Shown: positions 17,134-26,349, counted from the stretch's first letter. The stretch is 64,000 bases of DNA from RGIG1918 sp964570895 (GCA_964570895.1 CAZMZD010000006.1:20282-84281), one strand, 5' to 3'. Notes: generated by a model from the letters alone, not told the origin. Numbers and translations are program-made.

Positions 17134-17733
17134 CTAACGTTTTGGCCAGCTGGAGTTTTTTGTACAATTTCTCATATATTCAAAAAATGGCTCTTTAAGA
17201 TTATATCCGTCGCCATGCTTGAATATTTCCCCATCTTCTAAATAGTAGTATGTTCCATAACGATTATCTTTGGAAAATATCGAACTACACATGTGTCCAC
17301 TCATAAATTCCTTCCCATCTTTATAAAACGTTCCTTCAAGCTCCCTGCCAAGAGTGCTTCTATATGTCACTTCGTCTATTATCCCGTTTGTGAAAACTTT
17401 GGTTTCCCTTCTATTAAAACCGATTGCGCCAACGTTAGATTTAATTTTCCCTGTGAATTTTTCGCCCGTTTCTTTATTCACAAGAACATTATCTCTAAAT
17501 TCCAAACCCTTTTTTGCAATGTTTTCTTCAAATGTGCTTTTAGATAAAACACCCGCGACAATTGCAAGCGCTCCTGCCGCTCCTATAATCAACGGCATAT
17601 ATTTGCGGATTTTCTTGCGTATTTCTGATTTTTCCGCTCTTTTTTGGTTTTCTTGAGGTGCAGTATTTTGAACCTTTTTAAAAGCCACACGGGACACGCT
17701 TTTGTTAACATATTTTATTGGCTGAATTTTCAT
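17134..17733 (-). CDS. Membrane-anchored unknown protein with N-terminal S-x-V-A-F-K motif
   Basis: A 199-residue protein of unknown function. It has a short basic N-terminus with the motif VSRVAFKKV, then one membrane helix (MPLIIGAAGALAIVAGVL, ~46-63). The remaining ~130 residues are beta-rich with toggling GEKFTGKI, YRSTLGRELEGTFYKDG and GEIFKHGDGY units that resemble MORN-type strand repeats. Its ATG overlaps the stop of the metalloprotease-like gene (ATGA), so the two are co-translated, and this protein may partner that enzyme at the membrane. Confidence 0.6.
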   Translation of the reverse strand: MKIQPIKYVNKSVSRVAFKKVQNTAPQENQKRAEKSEIRKKIRKYMPLIIGAAGALAIVAGVLSKSTFEENIAKKGLEFRDNVLVNKETGEKFTGKIKSNVGAIGFNRRETKVFTNGIIDEVTYRSTLGRELEGTFYKDGKEFMSGHMCSSIFSKDNRYGTYYYLEDGEIFKHGDGYNLKEPFFEYMRNCTKNSSWPKR

Positions 17734-18917
17734 CGTTCTATTTTATTCCTTAACATTAAGTCGTTTCTTTCGTCGAGTTTTTTAGTTGTTTCTTTATTAA
17801 AATCAAATAAACTATCTGCTAATTCAGCAAAAATTGACCTTTTGGAAACTTTGTTTTTTATTTTTTCAACAAATAAAGCTTTTTCTATATCACAATTCCT
17901 TCGAAAATGATTTTCAGCACTTTCTAACGTGCTATACAAAAACGTTTTTTGAGGTGCTTTTTCTTTTATTGTTTCAACAACAGGGAGCACTTCTTTTGCT
18001 TGAATTGTTTCAAGATATTCTGCAACATCATTTGCAACTTCTTCCGCTTTTTTGATATCGCCATTCCACACTTGTTGAGTGTAATAATCAAGATAAGACT
18101 GCGGAGTAGAGTATCTATATTGCCATCTGTTGCTGAAAATGTTAGCATAGTCTAAATCTTTTAGTGAACCTGTGAATTTATCATTACTATCAAGATTATT
18201 GCAGACATCTTTTGTTATTCTCTCTGCCATAAATTCATTCATATTTTCTGCAGAATATCTGCCAAGCTTGCATTTTGCTATAAGCTGCCCTATTGAAGTT
18301 GGTATTTTTGTTTTATTTAATTTGGACATCACATCTGCGTTACCATTGATATATAAATTTTTAAAATGTGCACTATGTCCAAATTCATGAACGAATAATT
18401 GCAAATGGTTGGCAGTTGGGCTCCACCATTTTAATTTTTCTTTAATTTCTTGCAGTTGTAATTTTAATTCTGAATCAAAAAAATCATAATCGGAATTAAA
18501 CCAAATTTCATTGCTGTCACCATATTTATAATGCTGATGCGCACCAAGCCAATTTTGTGTTTTCGGATCAGTGAATTTTTCTTTAAAAGAAGTAAATCCA
18601 ACTATTTTTGGCAAACTGCTTGAACCAAACAATTCTTTAAACAATTCAACTGTTTTTTGTGTGCATTTTGCAACAAGGTCATTGTCTTTAAAATCACATT
18701 TCATACCTTCTTCAAGCAAAACTTTTTCAATCCGCCCAGCTTCTAATAAAAGGTTTGAAGTGAATGCAATTTTTGAACGATTATTTTCATATTTATCCGC
18801 AAAATCCAAAACATCTTGTGAAATAGGTTTTGGTGATTTTTCATACACAACCTTGCTTGCAAAACTCAAATTGTTTCTTTTTGTAACATTAACACCTGAA
18901 ATTAGATTTACTTTCAT
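17730..18917 (-). CDS. Putative zinc metallopeptidase with HEFGH motif
   Basis: The 395-residue protein carries FVHEFGHSAHF with HEFGH at residues 177-181, a classic HExxH zinc-protease site. A third ligand could come from the region after YSAENMNEFMAERITKDV (a glutamate ~40 residues on, as in gluzincins), but this is inferred. There is no signal peptide. Instead the N-terminus has the motif NLSFASK shared in type with several proteins here. The C-terminal third is helical, possibly coiled. It forms a two-gene unit with 17134-17733. The substrate is unknown; it may act on cell-surface or host protein. Confidence 0.6.
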   Translation of the reverse strand: MKVNLISGVNVTKRNNLSFASKVVYEKSPKPISQDVLDFADKYENNRSKIAFTSNLLLEAGRIEKVLLEEGMKCDFKDNDLVAKCTQKTVELFKELFGSSSLPKIVGFTSFKEKFTDPKTQNWLGAHQHYKYGDSNEIWFNSDYDFFDSELKLQLQEIKEKLKWWSPTANHLQLFVHEFGHSAHFKNLYINGNADVMSKLNKTKIPTSIGQLIAKCKLGRYSAENMNEFMAERITKDVCNNLDSNDKFTGSLKDLDYANIFSNRWQYRYSTPQSYLDYYTQQVWNGDIKKAEEVANDVAEYLETIQAKEVLPVVETIKEKAPQKTFLYSTLESAENHFRRNCDIEKALFVEKIKNKVSKRSIFAELADSLFDFNKETTKKLDERNDLMLRNKIER

Positions 18918-19286
18918 TTTTACTTCTCTTTATTTGATACCTTCAAACGGCTCTACAAAACATGAAAATAACATCTTTTGCTAGTTGCATAAAATAAATG
19001 TTACAAATTTTTATATCAAAAAATCAAAAAGACTTGAGAGTGCATAATGCAAAACACATCACAAAACCGCCAAATGAGCAATTTCACTAAGAAATGTAAC
19101 AATTTGTAAAAAAAGCTGAAAAAATCATTAAGAATAATTTTGAAATGCCGATTAGTTATTTGTAAGGGATTTAAGGCAGTTTAATTTTCTTACAAAAGGT
19201 CGATAAGAAGAAAAAATAGCTAACAAGGCAATTTTTATTCTCTCAATGTTTTTATTAATGTAGGGTTTCCTACAGAAGAGGTTACC
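18918..19286. other. 369-bp divergent intergenic region
   Basis: No gene is seen. It holds the leader of the metallopeptidase gene to the left and, on the plus strand, a sigma-28-like promoter (19129-19154). A ~125-nt leader follows, with a small GTAGG-GTTT-CCTAC hairpin at 19260-19273 just before the AGAGGT ribosome site of the gene at 19287. Confidence 0.6.
19129..19154 (+). promoter_or_regulatory. Putative sigma-28 promoter upstream of 19287
   Basis: TAAG, 14 nt, GCCGATTA (or TTAA-N15-GCCGATTA, counting one base earlier). Seven of eight -10 positions agree with GCCGATAA. It implies that the two small genes at 19287 and 19563 belong to the flagellar regulon. Confidence 0.55.
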
Positions 19287-19559
19287 TTGATACAACAAAA
19301 TATCAGAATTTACGCAAAAAGGCTCAGAAACTACTTGAGTTTTACACGCAATTATCTGTTAAGAAAAAACCCAATTATGATGCTTGCCAACGAAATTGAG
19401 GTAATTCTTAAAGACGTTTTGTTGTTGAACAGAAAAAAGAAAATGGCTCATTACAGGCTTTCTTATCAAATTCACAAATTGAATGAAATGGAAACGTTGA
19501 TTGCAAAAAACAATGAGCACACTTTCTTAAAAGGTAAAAAGTTTAATACATTGAGATAA
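19287..19559 (+). CDS. Small basic protein, possible flagellar-regulon gene
   Basis: The 90-residue protein is very basic and largely helical (RLRNYLSFTRNYLLRKN, VILKDVLLLNRKKKMAHYR). It starts at TTG 19287 with GAAGAGGT upstream. No family is recognised. It lies behind a sigma-28-like promoter and 3 nt before the coiled-coil gene at 19563, so the pair may encode an export chaperone or another late flagellar accessory. That role is only suggested by the promoter. Confidence 0.5.
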   Translation: MIQQNIRIYAKRLRNYLSFTRNYLLRKNPIMMLANEIEVILKDVLLLNRKKKMAHYRLSYQIHKLNEMETLIAKNNEHTFLKGKKFNTLR

Positions 19560-19562
19560 AAA

Positions 19563-19889
19563 ATGGGCATTCTAACATCAACTTACGGGCTAACATATCA
19601 AATTAACGAAAGAGCGAATTACGAGAACAAAATCAGTGATTGCGAACAAAAAGCAATGAATTTGTCGAACACGATTAATGAACTCGGAACGGCGCAAAGC
19701 GGTTTGCCAAAAGACAGCCCTGAACTAAAAGCCTTGGAAGCAAGGGTTAAAAGGCTCCAAGTGCTCGAAACAGAATTGGAACAACAAAAAACAAAATATC
19801 AAAATAAATTGCAAATAGTTGAAAAAGAAATTCAAAAACACCAACAAGATTACACAAATTCTGTTAACAGATTTTACGGGCAAGGTTAA
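19563..19889 (+). CDS. Coiled-coil protein, possible flagellar accessory
   Basis: A 108-residue protein, helical throughout, with clear heptads from ~residue 20 to 100 (ISDCEQKAMNLSNTINELG, later LEARVKRLQVLETELEQQK). Size and coiled coil recall small export-apparatus or chaperone proteins such as FliJ, but no sequence signature confirms this. It lies 3 nt after the basic protein gene and shares its putative sigma-28 promoter. A new -35/-10 pair before 19965 suggests the transcript ends soon after. Confidence 0.5.
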   Translation: MGILTSTYGLTYQINERANYENKISDCEQKAMNLSNTINELGTAQSGLPKDSPELKALEARVKRLQVLETELEQQKTKYQNKLQIVEKEIQKHQQDYTNSVNRFYGQG

Positions 19890-19964
19890 TAAATTACATT
19901 AAATAGTTGGTCAAAATCTTCTTATGGTATATAATAATAATATTGGAAGATTTAGGATATTTTT

Positions 19965-20396
19965 ATGAAAAAATTATTTTTAATTGCATGCTCTTTTTTA
20001 ATTATGCCTTGCGCTTTTGCGTATATTACAACGAACGAACTTTCGGATGTTGAATATTTAAAAGGCAAAGGCTACTCTGAAGCTTTGCTTAAGACTATGG
20101 ATTTACAAAAAGATAACCAAAAAGGCCCGCACGGAACATACGAAAGAGTTTATCAAACAAACAGATACGTAAAACCTTCCGGTTCTTTCTCGAAACAAAC
20201 TAAAGAACATCTTATATACGTCTACGATAAAGCAAAATTGTATCTTGACCCAATTCAAGATGACGATTTGTTTGGAAACCGCGATGCGTCATTCACAAAC
20301 AAACCAATCAACGAAATACCAACTCGCAGAGAGGCTCCGGCTAAGGTTGAAGAACCAACAGAAAGTTTAAACCAAGATACCGTAGAAAATCTATAA
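19965..20396 (+). CDS. Secreted protein of unknown function
   Basis: The 143 residues start with a clear signal peptide (MKKLFLIACSFLIMPCAFA, cleavage after AFA). The mature part is mostly polar, with a Tyr-rich central segment (YERVYQTNRYVKPSG) and an acidic, Pro/Glu-rich tail. It is exported to the periplasm or beyond. A TATAAT-like -10 lies ~40 nt upstream. It is followed after 6 nt by the lytic transglycosylase gene, so it may help that enzyme or the envelope. Confidence 0.6.
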   Translation: MKKLFLIACSFLIMPCAFAYITTNELSDVEYLKGKGYSEALLKTMDLQKDNQKGPHGTYERVYQTNRYVKPSGSFSKQTKEHLIYVYDKAKLYLDPIQDDDLFGNRDASFTNKPINEIPTRREAPAKVEEPTESLNQDTVENL

Positions 20397-20402
20397 AACA
20401 AA

Positions 20403-22322
20403 ATGAACGAAAGAATATTCTTAAATTCAATTATCGGTTTATTCATTGGAATTAGCCTGCTTTTTTCGCTTACATTTTTTAAAAGAAATGCAAGCGAGAG
20501 CGACTATAAATTTTTTGGACAAGGGGTTGAGTTTTCAAAGCAACAAGATTATCAAAACGCGTATTTCAATTTTGGTAAAGTTAACAAATTTTCTAAGCTT
20601 TACCCGCTTGCAATATACAGACAAGCGCTTTGCGCAAAAGAACTAAACGACACAAAAACTGCAACAAAAAAATATAAGAAATTTTTAAGCACATCATCAG
20701 ATATTAATTTCCGCCCTGCAGCGCTGTGGGAACTTGCGGAAATATACAGAAAAAACGATAAAATTCACGCAAGCAAAAAAATCTATCAAAGAATTATCAA
20801 GAAAAACCCTGAAACTGACTTTGCGATAGCTTCAAAATATCGCATGGCAGAATATACAAAAAATATAAAATTAAGAAAAAAATATATGGCAGAATATCTT
20901 GAAGAAGCCCCGATTGGGAGATTTTCAAAGCCATGTGCCGAAAAATTTGCAACATATAATCTAGACGAGGGCGAAAAATATATTCTTGCAAATTCTTATT
21001 ACACTCATAAAGATTATAAAAGCGCATTAAAAACTTTAAGTGGCACAAAAGAAGCAAAAAATCTGCTTCTTGCGGCTAAATGCTACGGTGCCCTTTCAGA
21101 CAAAGAAAATGCAAAAAAATATTATGTTTCATATCTTAAAAACATAAATGAAGATACAGAGGGTATAAACGACGCAATCACAAGCTACATTAAAGTTTCA
21201 GGGCAAACAAAAGCGCAAGCGCTTGGAAATTTAGCACAAATTGTGCACAACAAACGCTCAAGAGCAGGAATTTTATTTAACTTGGCGCAAATTTCAAACG
21301 GAAAAACCGCACAAGATTTGTATACGCAAGTTTTGAATTTAACGCCGAGCGGATATTTTGCGCCGGAGAGTTTAGCCGAGATTTTTTGGTATCACTATAA
21401 AAAGAAAAATTACACAAAAGCGCTATCCGTTGCAAACAACCACATGCAAAATTTCCCTAATAAAAACTCAAGCGCAAAAATTATATATTTCGCAGGAAAA
21501 ATTCACCTCGCAAAAAATAACAAAAGAAACGCGGAAAAATATTTCTCATATATCCTAACAAACTATCCTAACGGATATTATGCTTACAGAGCGCACGAAA
21601 TGCTTGGCAAAAAGAAAAAACCCTTTTCTATTCAGCCTTTTAGAAAACTTCCGCCGGAAGAAAACTTCACCCTCAAAACAAACTCTTATTTTATAGATGT
21701 CCTCTGCGATTTTGAAGATTTTAACACACTCGACACACTAAAAATAAAGGATGATTTTTTAAAGAGTTATCTTGCCTATAAAAAAGGCTCTGTGCAATAT
21801 TCTATCTTGCTTGCAAAGGGCGCATTAGACAAAGAAGGTGAAAATTACCGCAAAAACCCCAATTGGGCAAAGCTTGCATACCCGATTTATTATCAATTCT
21901 ACATCAACGAAAGTGGCGAAAAATATAGCATAAACCCACATTTTATTATTTCTTTAATAAAAGAAGAAAGCCATTTCAATAAAGACGCTGTAAGCTCCGC
22001 AGGCGCCGCAGGTTTAATGCAAATTATGCCAAGAACTGCAAGTTTTATGGAAGACAGAGCAATCACTTCAAAAGATTTGCAAAATGCAGAATATAACATT
22101 CATGTAGGCACTAAATATATTGATTCCATCATTGATAGTTTTGGAAACGAGATGTTTGCGGTCGCTTCATATAACGCTGGGGTTGGAAATGTCAGAAAAT
22201 GGCAACAGCAAATTTACGACGGCGATTTAGATGATTTTGTTGAAGATATACCATTTCTTGAAACTAAAGTTTATGTAAAAAAAGTGTTCACAAGTTTTTG
22301 GAACTATTCAAGGTTATATTAA
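20403..22322 (+). CDS. Membrane-anchored soluble-lytic-transglycosylase-type protein
   Basis: The 639-residue protein has an N-terminal anchor helix (~8-26), a long array of TPR-like helical pairs (~35-430) and a C-terminal SLT (GH23) domain (~500-630). The catalytic glutamate is in SLIKEESHFNKDAVS, followed by GAAGLMQIMPRTA, the AEYNIHVGTKY segment and VASYNAGVGNVRKW. It cleaves peptidoglycan glycan strands to 1,6-anhydro ends in the periplasm. The layout matches Slt70, here membrane-tethered. Likely roles are wall turnover and making space for envelope machines such as the flagellum. Confidence 0.9.
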   Translation: MNERIFLNSIIGLFIGISLLFSLTFFKRNASESDYKFFGQGVEFSKQQDYQNAYFNFGKVNKFSKLYPLAIYRQALCAKELNDTKTATKKYKKFLSTSSDINFRPAALWELAEIYRKNDKIHASKKIYQRIIKKNPETDFAIASKYRMAEYTKNIKLRKKYMAEYLEEAPIGRFSKPCAEKFATYNLDEGEKYILANSYYTHKDYKSALKTLSGTKEAKNLLLAAKCYGALSDKENAKKYYVSYLKNINEDTEGINDAITSYIKVSGQTKAQALGNLAQIVHNKRSRAGILFNLAQISNGKTAQDLYTQVLNLTPSGYFAPESLAEIFWYHYKKKNYTKALSVANNHMQNFPNKNSSAKIIYFAGKIHLAKNNKRNAEKYFSYILTNYPNGYYAYRAHEMLGKKKKPFSIQPFRKLPPEENFTLKTNSYFIDVLCDFEDFNTLDTLKIKDDFLKSYLAYKKGSVQYSILLAKGALDKEGENYRKNPNWAKLAYPIYYQFYINESGEKYSINPHFIISLIKEESHFNKDAVSSAGAAGLMQIMPRTASFMEDRAITSKDLQNAEYNIHVGTKYIDSIIDSFGNEMFAVASYNAGVGNVRKWQQQIYDGDLDDFVEDIPFLETKVYVKKVFTSFWNYSRLY

Positions 22323-22367
22323 AAAACTCTTGCCATTAAAAACCTTTAGTTTAAAATAAGGGTAAGT

Positions 22368-23366
22368 ATGAATATTTCAATTACACCGAGTGATATCTTT
22401 ATGGTTTTGGGGTTTACCCTTTCCCTTTACTCTTGTGTTTCAAATGATGTTATTCAAACACTCGGGACTTTTTTAAGCTCCACTAAAGATAAACCCGTCT
22501 GGCTGATTTGGCTGTTTGCAAGCACAGTGCTTGTTGTGACATTGCTTAGCGGCTGGTATTTATCAGGCGGAGCCGATATGGCATTTGGCAGGTTAGATAG
22601 AATACCTCCTCTTGATAGGCTCTATTGGTGGCATATAATTCCGCCTCTTGCGCTAATTTATATGACAAAAAAAGGCTTGCCTGTTGCAACTGCCTTCATT
22701 ATCTTAACCGTTTTTTCGCCGTCAACGGTCATTGGGCTTATGGTAATGAAATCTTTGGTTGGATATTTTTCAGCATTTGCTTGCGCTTTTGTTATTTATT
22801 TCTTTATCTCAAGAAAAATTGAAAAGCATTTTCTATATTCAAAAGGCGAACGTATTCCAACGGGCTGGATAGTTGCAAAATGGATTTCAACAGTGTTTCT
22901 TTGGTCGTCTTGGCTTATGCAAGACGCCGCCGTTTTATACGTTTACCTCCCAAGGCATTTGAACATTTGGCAAGTTATTGTTTCGCTCATTGCCGCATGC
23001 GGACTTCTATACATTATTTGCTATAAAAGAGGGGGCGAAATTCAAAACATCTTGAAGCTTAAAACAAACACTCAAGACACCCGCTCTGCAACAATTATTG
23101 ACATTGTTTTTGCTTCAATATTGTTCTTCTTCCAACATGTAAATAATATCCCGATGTCAACAACTTGGGTGTTCCTTGGGGTTCTTGCAGGAAGAGAAAT
23201 TGCAATGTATAACAGAATACGTTTTGAAACCGAGAAAAAAGTATACAAACACATATTTAAAGACTTCTCGAAAGCCTCTATGGGGCTTGTGTTGTCAATC
23301 GTAGTCGCAATGGTTGTAACACACATTCCAATTATTGAAAATTATATTAAAAATTTCTTTAAATAA
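22368..23366 (+). CDS. PiT-like integral membrane protein
   Basis: The 332 residues form ~9 membrane helices. The N-terminal SNDVIQTLGTFLSS and the later NNIPMSTTWVFLGVLAGREIA resemble the paired signature motifs of the PiT (PHO4) phosphate transporter family (…NDVANALG… and …PVSTTH…G…). The similarity is distant, so phosphate transport is a cautious guess. It lies 45 nt after the transglycosylase gene and convergent with 23369-24016. Confidence 0.55.
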   Translation: MNISITPSDIFMVLGFTLSLYSCVSNDVIQTLGTFLSSTKDKPVWLIWLFASTVLVVTLLSGWYLSGGADMAFGRLDRIPPLDRLYWWHIIPPLALIYMTKKGLPVATAFIILTVFSPSTVIGLMVMKSLVGYFSAFACAFVIYFFISRKIEKHFLYSKGERIPTGWIVAKWISTVFLWSSWLMQDAAVLYVYLPRHLNIWQVIVSLIAACGLLYIICYKRGGEIQNILKLKTNTQDTRSATIIDIVFASILFFFQHVNNIPMSTTWVFLGVLAGREIAMYNRIRFETEKKVYKHIFKDFSKASMGLVLSIVVAMVVTHIPIIENYIKNFFK

Positions 23367-23368
23367 AA

Positions 23369-24016
23369 TTACGCTTGAAATGATTTTTTAGTTGGGTCTT
23401 GCTCTTTTGGTTTTCTAAATGAAGAAATTATATTATATAAAAGTGCAATCATTATACCCGTTCTTACGCCTGACGCGATTAAATTAGGGCGATTCATAGA
23501 TTTTGTTGCCTTTTTAGCTTTTTTAATCAAATCTGACTCTGAAGCATTTTTAATCAGCTCTTCCGCTTTTTCTTTTGCCAATTTGCAAGCATTATCATAA
23601 GATTTTTTAAACTCTTCCAATTTTTCAGGATTTGGCAATTTTTTAAGTTCTTCTTTTCCTGCTGCAATAGCGTCTATAATATCTTGCCCCTTATTTGGAA
23701 TAGCTTCTTTGCTTGCAATATCTTTAGTTATTATATCTGCCTTCAGCGCATTATTATACAAGGTATGTTTATCAAAAAAATCCTGCGCAATTGATTTAAG
23801 AGAAGAATTACTGCCTTCCACTCTTGCTTCATCAAGCACTTTTTCAATAGCCGGCTTGCATGGCATAAAACTAACAGCCGTGCCGATTGCACCGCCAACA
23901 ACAGCACCACTTGCTGCTGTTAATGCTGTTCCTAAAAGGCTTGCCTTAGCGCTTGCTTTTGCTTCTGCTTTTTCTTGTGGTGTGGCTTTTGCGCCAAAAG
24001 ATACTGTCATACCCAT
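23369..24016 (-). CDS. Unknown helical protein with N-terminal VSFGAK motif
   Basis: The 215 residues begin MGMTVSFGAKATPQEKAEAK, then a glycine-rich hydrophobic hairpin (LLGTALTAASGAVVGGAIG). A charged helical region follows, then a second hydrophobic segment (LIASGVRTGIMIALLYNII) near the end. No family is recognised. The motif VSFGAK within the first ten residues is shared in type with other proteins of this window. An AAGGA site supports the first ATG. It is divergent from the SDR gene. Confidence 0.55.
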   Translation of the reverse strand: MGMTVSFGAKATPQEKAEAKASAKASLLGTALTAASGAVVGGAIGTAVSFMPCKPAIEKVLDEARVEGSNSSLKSIAQDFFDKHTLYNNALKADIITKDIASKEAIPNKGQDIIDAIAAGKEELKKLPNPEKLEEFKKSYDNACKLAKEKAEELIKNASESDLIKKAKKATKSMNRPNLIASGVRTGIMIALLYNIISSFRKPKEQDPTKKSFQA

Positions 24017-24123
24017 AAAATATTTCCTTCCACTTAAATAAAAACTTTTTTTATAAAAAAATTGCCAAAGAAAATTAAAATTTGTATAATTTCTTATAAT
24101 TTATTGTCATTTGAAAGGAAAAA

Positions 24124-24825
24124 ATGAAAAAAATTTTAATAACAGGAACGAGCAAAGGAATAGGAAATGCCATTTTTGAACACTTTAAAAATTTAGGTTA
24201 CGAAGTGTTTGGCACAGGAAGAAGCAATGTAAATGAGAAAAATTATCTGCAAATTGATTTAATGACAGAAGGCGCTCCTGAAAAATTATACAAAACAGCG
24301 TACGACACGATGGGCAGCGTTGATATTTTAATAAATAACGCAGGAATTTACACTTCATGTAAAACAGAAAATATGCAAGCAGATGAAATAGCTTCGATGG
24401 TTAATATGAATTTTGTCGTTCCATACAAACTTATCGTGCAAGCTATTCCTTATATGAAAGAGAAAAAATGGGGAAGAATTATAAACATTGGCTCAATTTC
24501 AGGCGCAGTTGGGGAAGGTTACGCTTCGCTTTATAGCGGGACAAAAGCAGGGCTTATGGGGCTTTCAAAATCTTTAGGGCTAGAGCTTGCAGAGTTTGGA
24601 ATAACAGTTAACACAATAAACCCAGGCTGGGTGGAAACGGAACTTGCGGAAGAGGCGTGCGCCACAGGGGAATTTTCTAAAGAAGAAAACCTGCAAATCA
24701 TTCCTCAAAAAAGATTTATTCAACCGGCTGAAATTGCCAAAATGTGCGAATATTTGATTTCTGACGGAGCAAAAGGCTTAACAGGGCAATCTATAAACCT
24801 TTGCGCCGGGCTTAGCATAGGATAA
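24124..24825 (+). CDS. Short-chain dehydrogenase/reductase, FabG-like
   Basis: The 233 residues fit a classical SDR: cofactor motif TGTSKGIG (7-14), NNAGIY, catalytic Ser in NIGSISGAVG, and Tyr/Lys in YSGTK. The substrate loop and the C-terminal GLTGQSINLCAGLSIG are like 3-oxoacyl-ACP reductases, but such similarity is common across SDRs, so the substrate is open. The gene stands alone, with its own ribosome site (GAAAGGA) and a strong terminator ~40 nt after the stop. Confidence 0.88.
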   Translation: MKKILITGTSKGIGNAIFEHFKNLGYEVFGTGRSNVNEKNYLQIDLMTEGAPEKLYKTAYDTMGSVDILINNAGIYTSCKTENMQADEIASMVNMNFVVPYKLIVQAIPYMKEKKWGRIINIGSISGAVGEGYASLYSGTKAGLMGLSKSLGLELAEFGITVNTINPGWVETELAEEACATGEFSKEENLQIIPQKRFIQPAEIAKMCEYLISDGAKGLTGQSINLCAGLSIG

Positions 24826-24865
24826 CTTTGCGCGCAAGCTAGTGCATAATAATATTAAAAAACCT

Positions 24866-24894
24866 CAAACCCCCAAGATATCTCGGGGGTTTTC
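24866..24894 (+). terminator. Intrinsic terminator after the SDR gene
   Basis: ACCCCC, a short AT spacer that can itself pair (AAGATATCTC), then GGGGGTTTT. Because the stem is nearly symmetric it may also serve the convergent gene at 24928. Confidence 0.75.
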
Positions 24895-24927
24895 GGTATA
24901 TTTTGTAACTAACTTAAGGTTCAAATA

Positions 24928-26196
24928 TTAACAAATTTTTAAAAGCGCTTCAATAACGGCAGGGTCCCATTTAACGCCTGATTCTTGTTTTAAGATTTCA
25001 AGCGCTTCTTCTTTGGTTTTCGCTTTTCTGTGAGCTCTTTCTTCAGTTAAGGCGCAATACGCGTCTGCAACCGATATAATTCTTGAACCAAACGGAATTG
25101 AATTACCTTCAAGCCCTTCAGGCGTGCCTGTTCCGTTCCAACGTTCTTGCTTGTAATTAATATATGGCACAACTTCAGATAAGAAGTTTATATTCATAAG
25201 CAAGCTAACGCCAGCGTTTGGAGATTCTTGAAGTTGTTTCCATTCTTCGTCAGTCAATTTTTCACGTTTGTTCAAAATCTTTTCATCGAGCGTGATTTGA
25301 CCAATATTTTGAAGAAGCCCTGCGTAGTATACCAAGTCTGTAGTTTTGTCGCCAAGTCCCATTTTGTAACAAATTTTTCTTGAAATTTCTGCCGTGTCTT
25401 TTGAATGAGAATTTGTTTTGAGTCCACGTTTAAAGTCAACCGCGCTTGCAAGAGTTTCAACAAAGATTTGTTGTTGGTCCCCAAGGTCGCCAATAATTGC
25501 AGTCAATTGGGCTCGCAAGTTTTGCAATTCGCCCGTTGATACAACATCGTTTGCAAGAACTTTTTTAACTTCGTCAATAAGTTTTTGAATGCCTAAAGAA
25601 GTGACAAAGAGCCCTGCGGTAATTCTGAGTAAATTCGCGTATTCTTCCTCAAGCGGGCGAGAAATATCGCGAGTTACTTCAATTGCACCAATACATTCAA
25701 AATTATTTTTCATAGGGAAAACAAAGTGACGTATGTTTTTAGTGTCAAAAGTGTTGTCGCATTTGTCTTTCCAAGAAGATTTGATATATTTGTTCGGAAG
25801 AGTATCGCAAGAATCCGAACTTCCTTGAAGTTTTAACTTGTTTTCACCTTTTTTTGAAAGATAAATATTGCAAGTTTCAAGCGAAAGCATTAATTTCACT
25901 GTCTTTGCGATAGAATTATAAATTACATAATCATCATTTGCTTCAAAACCTAAAATACTCAATGTGTTATCAATTGAATATATTGAAATGAGTTCTTGTA
26001 GTTGTTTTTTAAGACTTTCAGTTTTATTTCTGTCAGACTTCGCAATTTTTTTCGCAAGGTCTTCAGAAATTAAATGTTCAGACAAAAATTCCCCTAAATT
26101 AAGCGCAAAAATCGCCTCGAGCGGGTCTGTGTCCAACATATTATCTGAACGCGAATAAAAAGATACGTTCATGTCTTCTTTTGCTACTTTTCCCAT
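24928..26196 (-). CDS. GAF domain plus degenerate HD-GYP domain protein
   Basis: The 422 residues comprise a helical N-terminus, a GAF-like sensor (~80-210) and an HD-GYP-type output (~240-420). HD-GYP enzymes hydrolyse cyclic di-GMP using metal ligands that are mostly lost here. The HD pair is Q296-N297 in LLQNIGQI, the conserved His before xxxG is Ser325, the HHE triad is K349-Q350-E351, and GYP is GTP (357-359). H264 (HSKDTAE) remains. It is therefore probably a non-catalytic c-di-GMP or partner sensor. A sigma-28-like promoter lies 39 nt upstream of the ATG, linking it to motility. Confidence 0.8.
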   Translation of the reverse strand: MGKVAKEDMNVSFYSRSDNMLDTDPLEAIFALNLGEFLSEHLISEDLAKKIAKSDRNKTESLKKQLQELISIYSIDNTLSILGFEANDDYVIYNSIAKTVKLMLSLETCNIYLSKKGENKLKLQGSSDSCDTLPNKYIKSSWKDKCDNTFDTKNIRHFVFPMKNNFECIGAIEVTRDISRPLEEEYANLLRITAGLFVTSLGIQKLIDEVKKVLANDVVSTGELQNLRAQLTAIIGDLGDQQQIFVETLASAVDFKRGLKTNSHSKDTAEISRKICYKMGLGDKTTDLVYYAGLLQNIGQITLDEKILNKREKLTDEEWKQLQESPNAGVSLLMNINFLSEVVPYINYKQERWNGTGTPEGLEGNSIPFGSRIISVADAYCALTEERAHRKAKTKEEALEILKQESGVKWDPAVIEALLKIC

Positions 26197-26234
26197 TTGA
26201 TTTCCTATTTGTTAAACTCGTCGTTATATTTCTA

Positions 26235-26261
26235 CTATCGGCATATTTTTTAAAAACTTTT
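26235..26261 (-). promoter_or_regulatory. Putative sigma-28 promoter of the degenerate HD-GYP gene
   Basis: Minus strand AAAA-N15-GCCGATAG (+ strand CTATCGGC at 26235-26242, TTTT at 26258-26261). Spacing is exact and seven of eight -10 bases match GCCGATAA. Confidence 0.55.
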
Positions 26262-26334
26262 GCTATATTTACAAAACTTTATACTTTAGTTGCACTTTTT
26301 TAATCAAAAACTATACAAAAGTTGGCAAAGTGTG

Positions 26335-26340
26335 TATAAT
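26335..26340 (+). promoter_or_regulatory. -10 box placing metX on a leaderless transcript
   Basis: A perfect TATAAT ends 9 nt before the metX ATG. No ribosome-binding site fits in between. Confidence 0.55.
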
Positions 26341-26349
26341 CCAATTATT

